64,000 nt of DNA from positions 1-64,000 of the forward strand of contig JADGDE010000009.1 of NCBI GenBank assembly GCA_016745035.1. Reading direction: 5' to 3'. Shown in pieces: positions 34,193 to 41,626 of this stretch. The translations under genes and the position numbers were made by a program. The DNA comes from Thiotrichales bacterium. Its GTDB lineage: Bacteria > Pseudomonadota > Gammaproteobacteria > Beggiatoales > Beggiatoaceae. The notes beneath the pieces were generated by a model. The model did not search any database. It saw only the letters and a list, made by a program, of their open reading frames with translations, and was not told where the DNA came from. Each line of letters opens with the position of its first letter. The stretch's first letter is position 1.

Positions 34193-34378
34193 TCATTCAT
34201 CAAGATTTGTTTCTTGCTCTGCAATAAAATCTCGAATAAAACGGCGGATTTCTCTAGCGGCACTGCTATCGAGTTGTTCGCACAAATCAATAAATTGCTC
34301 ACGCTCCTCGCCATTGATACGAATCAAAAGTTGAGAGTCCTTCTTTTTCAACTTCTTACGTTTTTTCTTCTCTGCCAT
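34193..34378 (-). CDS. Small ribbon-helix-helix DNA-binding protein
   Basis: The ATG at 34378 gives 61 residues: a very basic N-terminus (AEKKKRKKLKKK), a beta-strand SQLLIRING, helix EEREQFIDLCEQL and a second helix SAAREIRRFIRDFI. This is the Arc/CopG fold pattern; the alternating strand residues would contact DNA. A longer start at 34504 would add a Cys-rich hydrophobic extension and is rejected. Three GTATA-type repeats lie just upstream and are probably its operator. No toxin gene is evident nearby, although the divergent 114-residue protein could be a partner. Confidence 0.7.
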   Translation of the reverse strand: MAEKKKRKKLKKKDSQLLIRINGEEREQFIDLCEQLDSSAAREIRRFIRDFIAEQETNLDE

Positions 34379-34410
34379 GGGATCCACTTCCAAATTAGCT
34401 AAGGCATTGA

Positions 34411-34440
34411 GTATATACATGGTATAACATTGTATATCTA
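34411..34440. promoter_or_regulatory. Iterated operator for the RHH protein
   Basis: Three near-repeats of 10 bp lie head to tail: GTATATACAT (34411), GGTATAACAT (34421) and TGTATATCTA (34431). Spacing by one helical turn, 33-62 bp before the RHH start codon, is what cooperative RHH dimers bind for autoregulation. TATAAC/TATAC segments may also supply a -10 element. Confidence 0.5.
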
Positions 34441-34548
34441 TAATCAAGCAAAAAAGCCTTGCTTGACCGAGTGCAACCAAAAAAATGATTGAACCGAAAA
34501 GCAAGGCATTGTAAGCTTAAAGGTTTATCATTGTAGAAAATATATCGA

Positions 34549-34893
34549 ATGAAAGCGATACCTGATTTTAATGAATCCGAACTTTGGGTGATAAAAAGCA
34601 CCTTAAAAGAGCGTTATCGCCAAGACATTGACATTGATCTTGGTGAAGCCGAAATTCGCCTACGTCCAGGCGATCGTGAATTAACCCCTTGCCCGGTGGC
34701 TTTGTGGCGTATTGAAGGGGGGGCAGGCTTTGTCATTTTCAAATCTGGCGCAGAGCGTTATCGCTGCCAGTTTTTTTACCGTGTCCATCAACAATATGGC
34801 ACAGGTATTGACGAATATGACAACATCGCCGAATGTGTCACCTCTTTGCTGCAAGTCCAAGCGGATTTTGCCACCTCGCAAAATAAATCTTAA
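34549..34893 (+). CDS. Hypothetical protein
   Basis: 114 residues, acidic, no signal peptide or membrane helix. An N-terminal FNESELWVIKSTLKERY helix is followed by a beta-rich part (IEGGAGFVIFKSGAERYRCQFFYR) and a helical end. I do not recognise the family. It lies 44 bp before the pfp start on the same strand, so it may be co-transcribed with pfp, and divergent from the RHH gene. Confidence 0.6.
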   Translation: MKAIPDFNESELWVIKSTLKERYRQDIDIDLGEAEIRLRPGDRELTPCPVALWRIEGGAGFVIFKSGAERYRCQFFYRVHQQYGTGIDEYDNIAECVTSLLQVQADFATSQNKS

Positions 34894-34937
34894 TCCCGTT
34901 CTCTTTTTGGAAAGTCTACTTTTTGGAGTCTTAACCT

Positions 34938-36200
34938 ATGGCTAAAAATGCTTTTTATGCACAATCTGGTGGTGTTACCGCCGTTATTAACGCTTCTGCT
35001 TGTGGCGTTATCGAAACCGCTCGCCAACACAGCGACAAAATCGGTACCGTTTACGCGGGTCGTAACGGTATCATCGGCGCATTAACCGAAGATTTAATCG
35101 ACACCTCAAAAGAAAGCGACGAGGCTGTTGCAGCTTTACGCCACACCCCTTCAGGTGCTTTTGGTTCTTGCCGCTACAAAATGAAAAGCGTTGAAGAAAA
35201 CCGCGCTGAATACGAACGCTTAATCGAAGTATTCAAAGCCCACGACATCGGCTATTTCTTCTACAATGGTGGTGGTGACTCCGCAGATACCTGCCTTAAA
35301 GTCTCTCAACTTTCTGACTCTTTAGGTTTCCCAATCCAAGCGATTCACGTCCCTAAAACCGTTGATAACGATTTACCAATTACCGACAACTGCCCAGGTT
35401 TTGGCTCTGTTGCTAAATACATCGCTGTCTCTACCCGTGAAGCGAGTTTTGACGTAGCCTCTATGGCAAAAACCTCTACCAAAGTCTTCGTTTTAGAAGT
35501 CATGGGCCGTCACGCAGGCTGGATTGCAGCCGCAGGTGGCATGGCATCGGATGCGGATATTGACTTACCTATCGTTATCTTATTCCCAGAAGTTGAATTC
35601 GACCAAGATAAATTCTTAGCGACTGTGAAAGATAAAGTGGATAAATACGGTTATGTTTCTGTGGTTGTCTCTGAAGGCGCTCACTGGCCTGACGGTCGTT
35701 TCTTGGCTGAACAAGGCACGCGCGATGCCTTTGGTCACGCGCAATTAGGTGGTGCTGCCCCTGTTGTTGCTAACATGATTAAAGACGCTTTAGGCTATAA
35801 ATTCCACTGGGCGGTTGCCGATTATCTCCAACGTGCAGCGCGTCACTTAGGCTCACAAAGCGATGTGGAACAAGCCTATGCCATGGGTAAAGCCGCCGTT
35901 GAACTCGCCGTTGAGGGTAAAAACTCAGTCATGCCTACCGTTGTACGTAAATCTGATAGCCCTTACACTTGGGAAATCGGTTCAGCTAACCTCTCTGAGG
36001 TGGCTAACGTCGAAAAAATGATGCCAGCCGAATTTATCTCTGAAGATGGCTTTGGTATCACCGACGCTTGCCGCGCTTACTTAGGTCCATTGATGCAAGG
36101 TGAATCCTATCCTCCTTATGGCGAAAATGGTTTACCTCAATACGTGATTATGAAAAACGAATGTATTGAGAAAAAGCTCCCTAGCTTTGAGACCAAATAG
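34938..36200 (+). CDS. pfp: PPi-dependent 6-phosphofructokinase
   Basis: 420 residues. Substrate loop motifs: GGVTAVINAS, YAGRNGIIGAL, GGGDSADT (an acidic residue where ATP-PFK has Gly, the determinant of PPi use), PKTVDNDLPITD with the catalytic Asp, and MGRHAGWIAAAGG. It reversibly interconverts fructose 6-phosphate and fructose 1,6-bisphosphate with PPi/Pi. Methanotrophs and sulfur oxidisers often use this enzyme in place of ATP-PFK and for sedoheptulose or ribulose phosphates. Codon use is notably optimised (C-ending and GGT/CGT), suggesting high expression. Confidence 0.93.
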   Translation: MAKNAFYAQSGGVTAVINASACGVIETARQHSDKIGTVYAGRNGIIGALTEDLIDTSKESDEAVAALRHTPSGAFGSCRYKMKSVEENRAEYERLIEVFKAHDIGYFFYNGGGDSADTCLKVSQLSDSLGFPIQAIHVPKTVDNDLPITDNCPGFGSVAKYIAVSTREASFDVASMAKTSTKVFVLEVMGRHAGWIAAAGGMASDADIDLPIVILFPEVEFDQDKFLATVKDKVDKYGYVSVVVSEGAHWPDGRFLAEQGTRDAFGHAQLGGAAPVVANMIKDALGYKFHWAVADYLQRAARHLGSQSDVEQAYAMGKAAVELAVEGKNSVMPTVVRKSDSPYTWEIGSANLSEVANVEKMMPAEFISEDGFGITDACRAYLGPLMQGESYPPYGENGLPQYVIMKNECIEKKLPSFETK

Positions 36201-36235
36201 GCATTAATGCCTGCCTAGCCCTTGGTGGCTAGGCA
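36201..36235 (+). terminator. Hairpin after pfp
   Basis: TGCCTAGCC (36212-36220) pairs with GGCTAGGCA (36227-36235) around CTTGGT, preceded by the palindrome GCATTAATGC (36201-36210) right after the pfp stop. There is no U tract, so it may be an attenuator or mRNA stabiliser rather than a full terminator. Confidence 0.6.
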
Positions 36236-36276
36236 CTCCCAATTCTTCAGCCGATCCAAATAGAGTATCCAGACCG

Positions 36277-36846
36277 ATGGCGAATTTTAGTACCAATGAA
36301 TTCCGTTCAGGGCTTAAACTGTTAATTGATAGTGAGCCTTATAGCATCATCGAAAACGAATTTGTTAAACCGGGTAAAGGGCAAGCCTTTAGTCGAGTCA
36401 AACTGCGTAACCTCAAAAATGGTCGCGTGATTGAACGTACCTACAAATCCGGTGAAAGTGTCGAAGCGGCTGACATCATGGATGTCACCATGCAATATCT
36501 CTACAGCGATGGCGAATTTTGGCATTTTATGGATCCGAGCAGTTACGAGCAATATGCCGCCGATGCCAATGCCATATCCGAAGCGAAACAATGGATTAAA
36601 GGCGAAGAAGATTGCGAAATGACCTTGTGGAATAACGAACCGCTACAAGTCACAGCGCCGAACTTTGTCAATTTAGAGATTACCGAAACCGAACCAGGCA
36701 TCCGAGGCGATACCTCCGGTGGTGGCAGCAAATCCGCAACCCTAGAGACTGGTGCTAGAGTGCGCGTGCCTTTATTTTTGAACGAAGGCGATAAAATTAA
36801 AATCGATACCCGTACCGGGGAATATGTTTCCCGCTCGAAAGAATAA
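36277..36846 (+). CDS. efp: Translation elongation factor P
   Basis: 189 residues, the usual length. Three beta-barrel domains; the loop VKPGKGQAF carries Lys34, the residue beta-lysylated by EpmA/EpmB in gammaproteobacteria. [32 protein letters not shown] and the C-terminal signature region [25 protein letters not shown] identify it (landmarks: [29 protein letters not shown]). EF-P relieves ribosome stalling at polyproline; the proline-rich lipoprotein at 57582 would be a client. Confidence 0.95.
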   Translation: MANFSTNEFRSGLKLLIDSEPYSIIENEFVKPGKGQAFSRVKLRNLKNGRVIERTYKSGESVEAADIMDVTMQYLYSDGEFWHFMDPSSYEQYAADANAISEAKQWIKGEEDCEMTLWNNEPLQVTAPNFVNLEITETEPGIRGDTSGGGSKSATLETGARVRVPLFLNEGDKIKIDTRTGEYVSRSKE

Positions 36847-36851
36847 AAACC

Positions 36852-36898
36852 GTAGAGACGTAACATGTTACGTCTGAGATCTAGCACGCTAGGTCTAC
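36852..36898 (+). other. Compact three-way-junction-like fold between efp and proA
   Basis: Outer arms GTAGA (36852-36856) and TCTAC (36894-36898) enclose two hairpins: AGACGTAAC/GTTACGTCT (36856-36875) and CTAGC/GCTAG (36881-36892). It fills the short spacer, ending 15 bp before the proA start. It may be an intercistronic processing or terminator structure. Confidence 0.5.
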
Positions 36899-36913
36899 AA
36901 ATTGAGACAAAAT

Positions 36914-38170
36914 ATGAATATCAGTGATTACATGCAGCAAGTGGGCAAACAAGCCCGTGATGCCAGCGTTGAAATTGCGCGAGCAAGCAGTGGCGACAAA
37001 CAAAAAGCCCTGTTAGCCATTGCCGATAGCTTAGAAGCCGCCAGCAATGATATTCAAGCGGCAAATGACATAGACATTAAAAACGCCGAAGCCAAAGGCC
37101 TCGCCAGCGCCTTAGTTGACCGCCTTGCCCTCAATGCTGAACGTATCGCTGGCATGATTGACGGCGTGCGTCAAATCGCAGGACTCAGCGACCCTATCGG
37201 CGCAATTACCGACCTTGAACACCGCCCCAGTGGCATTCAAGTCGGCAAAATGCGCGTGCCTTTGGGCGTTATCGGCATTATTTACGAGTCCCGCCCGGCG
37301 GTAACTGCTGATGCCGCTGCCTTGTGTCTCAAAGCCGGCAATGCCGTTATCTTACGCGGCGGCTCCGAGGCGATTAACAGCAATCAAGCCATTGCTAAGT
37401 GTATTCGCCAAGCCTTAGCTCAAGTAGGCTTGCCAGAAACGGCCGTACAAGTATTGGAAACCACCGACCGCGCCGCTGTCGGCGAGCTGATTACCCAAAC
37501 CAAATACGTTGATGTCATCGTTCCGCGTGGTGGCAAAGGCTTGATTGAACGCATCAGTAACGAAGCCCGCGTACCGGTGATTAAACACCTCGATGGCATT
37601 TGTCACACCTATATCGACGATGCCGCCGACGTAGACAAAGCGGTCAAAGTCGCGGTCAATGCCAAAACCCAGCGTTATGGCACTTGCAATACCATGGAAA
37701 CCCTATTGATTGCCGAGGGTATTGCCGAACAAGTCTTGCCACCTTTAGTCAAGGCTTATCAAGCAGCGGGCGTAGAGCTGCGCGGCTGTGAGCAAACCCT
37801 AAAACTCTATCCTGATTTGGTTGCCGCCACCGAAGAAGATTGGGGCACAGAATATTTAGCGCCGATTTTATCGGTCAAAATTGTCACCGATATGCAAGCG
37901 GCAATGGCACACATCCGTGAATATAGCTCCCAACATACCGATGTCATCGTCACCGAAAACTGGACACGAGCACAACAATTTCTTGCTGAAGTAGACTCCA
38001 GCTCGGTGATGGTCAACGCCTCCAGCCGCTTTGCCGATGGCTTTGAATATGGACTGGGCGCAGAAATTGGCATCAGTACCGATAAAATTCACGCCCGTGG
38101 TCCTGTGGGTGTCTTGGGGCTAACCTCACAAAAATACATTGTGTTAGGAAATGGGCATATACGCGGCTAA
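36914..38170 (+). CDS. proA: Gamma-glutamyl phosphate reductase
   Basis: 418 residues from the ATG at 36914 (a TTG 12 bp upstream is in frame but less likely). Aldehyde-dehydrogenase-fold NADPH enzyme: [26 protein letters not shown] region (landmarks [18 protein letters not shown]), VPRGGKGLI, the catalytic Cys near residue 256 in TCNTMET, and the end [14 protein letters not shown]. It reduces gamma-glutamyl phosphate to glutamate semialdehyde in proline synthesis. proB is not in the window. Confidence 0.95.
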   Translation: MNISDYMQQVGKQARDASVEIARASSGDKQKALLAIADSLEAASNDIQAANDIDIKNAEAKGLASALVDRLALNAERIAGMIDGVRQIAGLSDPIGAITDLEHRPSGIQVGKMRVPLGVIGIIYESRPAVTADAAALCLKAGNAVILRGGSEAINSNQAIAKCIRQALAQVGLPETAVQVLETTDRAAVGELITQTKYVDVIVPRGGKGLIERISNEARVPVIKHLDGICHTYIDDAADVDKAVKVAVNAKTQRYGTCNTMETLLIAEGIAEQVLPPLVKAYQAAGVELRGCEQTLKLYPDLVAATEEDWGTEYLAPILSVKIVTDMQAAMAHIREYSSQHTDVIVTENWTRAQQFLAEVDSSSVMVNASSRFADGFEYGLGAEIGISTDKIHARGPVGVLGLTSQKYIVLGNGHIRG

Positions 38171-38184
38171 TTGAGGGCTGAGTG

Positions 38185-38931
38185 ATGAAAGCGAAAATTC
38201 ATAAATCATGGCAACGCATTCGAGCCTCTGTCAGTGATGGGCTAAAAAACCAAAGCCAAAAACGCCGCTTTCGTCACAACGAACCCACAGCGAAAGAACC
38301 AAAACCTTTCAAGCGCCTACACCATCGCGCTAAGCAAAAATACCAAGAAAAAGGCGCACCTTTTTTGCTCTTTGCCAAAGAAATTTTTGTTAATCCCCGT
38401 GCCATTGGCGCAGCTTGTCCGAGTTCCAAATACTTAGGCAATGCAATGGCAGCGCAAGTGCAAAAGCACCAAAGCGAAGGGCTAGTGATAGAACTTGGCG
38501 GTGGCACAGGCACGATTACCCGCGCACTATTAGACCAAGGCATTGCGCCCGAACGCTTGGTGACAGTCGAACAATCAGCAGCACTGGCGGCGCATTTACG
38601 CCACCAATTCCCCCATATTCGCGTCATCGAAGGCGATGCTTGCCAATTAAAACAATTATTGGGACGGGATGCGAAAAAAGTCCAAGCGGTGGTTTCAGGC
38701 TTGCCGTTGCGCTCTTTGCCACAGCCAGTGGTACGGGCGATTATGCAGCAAGTCCACCATTTACTGCCAGAGGGCGGGATTTTTGTGCAATTTACCTATA
38801 ATTTGCGCTCGCCTTCAACTAACCAAGCCAAATATTTAAGCCACATTGACACTCAAATGGTCTGGCAAAACTTCCCCCCCGCACGCGTTGATACCTTTAG
38901 CCGTAGCGCCACGCAATCGACATTACATTAA
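38185..38931 (+). CDS. SAM-dependent phospholipid N-methyltransferase-like protein
   Basis: The ATG at 38185 lies 7 nt after GAGGG and starts 248 residues. A basic N-terminal stretch of about 55 residues precedes KEIFVNPRAIGAACPSS, which is the entry motif of PmtA-like enzymes, then the SAM site IELGGGTGTITRAL, the acidic VTVEQS and the VSGLPLRSLP motif with the rRNA-dimethylase fold. Closest known functions are methylation of phosphatidylethanolamine or ornithine lipids. The basic tail suggests membrane association. It follows proA by 14 bp. Confidence 0.75.
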   Translation: MKAKIHKSWQRIRASVSDGLKNQSQKRRFRHNEPTAKEPKPFKRLHHRAKQKYQEKGAPFLLFAKEIFVNPRAIGAACPSSKYLGNAMAAQVQKHQSEGLVIELGGGTGTITRALLDQGIAPERLVTVEQSAALAAHLRHQFPHIRVIEGDACQLKQLLGRDAKKVQAVVSGLPLRSLPQPVVRAIMQQVHHLLPEGGIFVQFTYNLRSPSTNQAKYLSHIDTQMVWQNFPPARVDTFSRSATQSTLH

Positions 38932-39049
38932 CTGTATAGTTTATACGGCATTGCTTATGTTCTGCGAATACTGGACGGCATGAACATTAAATGAGATTAT
39001 TGCCAACCTTTAAAAATATTTACGTCAGACACCAAGGAATATTTATCTC

Positions 39050-41578
39050 ATGAGCACCAATGAAGCCACTGCTCGTATAAAAATTAACCATTTACTAGAA
39101 ACCGCAGGCTGGCGTTTTTTTGATGATGAAAACGGCAAAGCCAATATCCAACTCGAACAAGCAACCAAACTCAACGCCGATGACATCAATCAGCTTGGCG
39201 ATGATTTTGAACACAGCAAAAACGGTTTTATTGATTTTTTACTCTTGGACGACAAAGGCTATCCGCTGATTGTCCTTGAAGCCAAAGCCAGCAAAAAACA
39301 TCCGCTAGATGGCAAAGAACAAGCGCGAACCTATGCCAAATCGCTCAATTGCCGCTATGTCTTGCTCTCTAATGGTGATTTGCACTATTTTTGGGACTTA
39401 AAGCGTGGCAATCCCTACCTTATCACTCAATACCCTAGCCCTGATTCCGTACAAGGACGCAATACCCAAGCGCCCGATAGACGAAAGCTAATTGATGAGC
39501 TGATTGGGCATGATTACGTGGTACACACCCAATACCCACAATACGACCGACAAGCCGCTTGGAAAAATAAAAACGAACGCCCCGAATTTATCCAAAAAAA
39601 CAAGCTTAAATTCCTACGTGACTACCAGCGAAATGCCCTGTTAGCGATACAAAAAGCCGTCAACGACGGACAAGAACGCTTCTTGTTTGAAATGGCAACA
39701 GGCACAGGCAAAACCTTGACTGCCGCTGCGTTGATTAAACTGTTTTTACGCAGCGCCAATGCCAGCCGTGTGTTATTTTTGGTCGATAGAATTGAATTAG
39801 AACAGCAAGCCCATACCTCATTTACCGACTTACTAAAAAACGACTATCAAGCCGTGATTTACAAAGCCAACCGCCGAGACTGGCGCAAAGCAGAAATTGT
39901 CGTCACCACCGTGCAATCATTGCTTTATAACAACAAATATCAAAGCCAATTTTCGCCCACGGATTTTGATTTGGTCATTTCTGATGAGGCACACCGCTCT
40001 ATCGGTGGTAATGCCCGTGCGGTGTTTGAATACTTTATCGGCTACAAACTCGGATTGACAGCGACACCAAAAGACTATTTAAAAAAATTTGACAGCGACC
40101 AAGCCGACCCCAGAGAACACGAGCGCCGGATTTTGCTTGATACTTATCGCACCTTTGGCTGTGACGATGGGCAACCCACCTTCCGCTATTCTCTGCTTGA
40201 TGGGGTCAAAGAGGGGTTTTTAATCAACCCAATTGTGGTGGATACCCGCACCGAAGTCACCACGCAATTGCTCTCAGATGAGGGATATAATGTTGAAGTC
40301 ACCAATGACGAGGGTGAGATAGAACAACAAAGTTATAAACAACGCCAATTTGAGAAAAAGTTCTTTTCCGAAACCACAAACCGCCTGTTGTGCAAAACCT
40401 TTTTAGAAAATGCCTTGCATGACCCCATCAGCGCAGAAATCGGTAAAACCATCGTTTTTGCCGTGAGCCAAAAACATGCCACCAAATTGACCCAAATACT
40501 CAACGAAATGGCGCATCAACTTTACCCCAACAAATACCAGTCCTATTTTGCCGTACAAGTCACCTCTAACGTCGATAATGCCCAACAATTTACCCTCAAT
40601 TTCAGCAATAATAATCTACTCGGCACAGCCAATTTTATCGAAGCTTACCAAACCAGCAAAGCCCGTGTGTGCGTCACCGTTGGAATGATGACCACAGGCT
40701 ATGATTGCTCAGATATTCTCAACCTGTGTTTAATGCGCCCGATTTATTCACCAACGGATTTTATCCAAATCAAAGGCAGGGGCACGCGCATACATGATTT
40801 TTTGACCGATTTACACAATCCAGAACATGCCGCCCATATCCAAGAGGCGAAAAAACAACGCTTCAAACTGTTCGACTTTTTCGCTAATTGTGAATACTTT
40901 GAAGAAGAGTTTGATTATGATGAAATCATCCGCTTGCCAAGCACAGGCGAGCCAGCCCCCAACGACAGCGAAGACAAACCCCGCGCCGCCATAGACGGCT
41001 ATGAACACCTCAACCCTGACCATATCAGCCAGATCCAAGAGCAACACATCGGTGCTGAGGGCATGAAAATAGACCGCATGTTTTTTAACAAATTTGAGGA
41101 AACGGTCAAAGCGCATCCGCAAATAAAAAACTATGTTGCCACCGAACAGTGGAATGAAGCCAGCGACTATATCCAGCGCGAGATTATGGACAAACCAGAT
41201 GACTATTTTAGTCTCGATAAATTGCGCCGCGCTGCGGGAGTTGACAGGCGTTTAAGCCTGCGGGAAATCCTTGAAAAAACCTTCGGTATGATAGAGCGGT
41301 TTAAATCCAAAGATGAACTATTAGATGAGGAATTTAACAAATTGCTCAGCGTTTTAAAGCCGGAAGAAGCCAGCAGTATTTTGGCGATGAAATACTTTTT
41401 TAAAGCCTATATCGCTGATGCTGAAGTCCGGCATATCATCGACAAAAAAGACTATACCGCGCTGCATACCAGCCCCACCTTTGGCATGAATGATTTTAAA
41501 CAAGTGCCACAAGATTGGCGCAAACAAATACCCGAATATATCAAAGACTATATTCCCCTAAACCAGTTTATGCTCTAG
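39050..41578 (+). CDS. hsdR: Type I restriction enzyme endonuclease/translocase subunit
   Basis: 842 residues, EcoEI-like. The N-terminal PD-(D/E)xK nuclease shows DFLLLDD and VLEAKASK (about 62-85). The superfamily 2 motor has Walker A ATGTGKT (about 213-220), DEAHRS (about 310), LTATPKD, and GRGTRIHD in motif VI. A C-terminal helical domain (about 700-842) contacts the methylase core. It cuts unmethylated DNA after translocation, together with the fused modification-specificity protein that follows 48 bp downstream. Confidence 0.93.
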   Translation: MSTNEATARIKINHLLETAGWRFFDDENGKANIQLEQATKLNADDINQLGDDFEHSKNGFIDFLLLDDKGYPLIVLEAKASKKHPLDGKEQARTYAKSLNCRYVLLSNGDLHYFWDLKRGNPYLITQYPSPDSVQGRNTQAPDRRKLIDELIGHDYVVHTQYPQYDRQAAWKNKNERPEFIQKNKLKFLRDYQRNALLAIQKAVNDGQERFLFEMATGTGKTLTAAALIKLFLRSANASRVLFLVDRIELEQQAHTSFTDLLKNDYQAVIYKANRRDWRKAEIVVTTVQSLLYNNKYQSQFSPTDFDLVISDEAHRSIGGNARAVFEYFIGYKLGLTATPKDYLKKFDSDQADPREHERRILLDTYRTFGCDDGQPTFRYSLLDGVKEGFLINPIVVDTRTEVTTQLLSDEGYNVEVTNDEGEIEQQSYKQRQFEKKFFSETTNRLLCKTFLENALHDPISAEIGKTIVFAVSQKHATKLTQILNEMAHQLYPNKYQSYFAVQVTSNVDNAQQFTLNFSNNNLLGTANFIEAYQTSKARVCVTVGMMTTGYDCSDILNLCLMRPIYSPTDFIQIKGRGTRIHDFLTDLHNPEHAAHIQEAKKQRFKLFDFFANCEYFEEEFDYDEIIRLPSTGEPAPNDSEDKPRAAIDGYEHLNPDHISQIQEQHIGAEGMKIDRMFFNKFEETVKAHPQIKNYVATEQWNEASDYIQREIMDKPDDYFSLDKLRRAAGVDRRLSLREILEKTFGMIERFKSKDELLDEEFNKLLSVLKPEEASSILAMKYFFKAYIADAEVRHIIDKKDYTALHTSPTFGMNDFKQVPQDWRKQIPEYIKDYIPLNQFML

Positions 41579-41608
41579 GGATAACACCCCTCCAAGGGGT
41601 GTTACCCC
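41578..41608. repeat. Hairpin GGGATAACACCCCT / AGGGGTGTTACCCC
   Basis: A near-perfect 14-bp stem starts at the last base of the hsdR stop codon. Outer sequence is the same as the hairpin at 20911-20941 with paired base changes inside. As it lies between hsdR and the fused hsdMS gene it could reduce read-through and set the ratio of restriction to modification. Confidence 0.6.
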
Positions 41609-41626
41609 TTCAAGGACGAACCAGCA

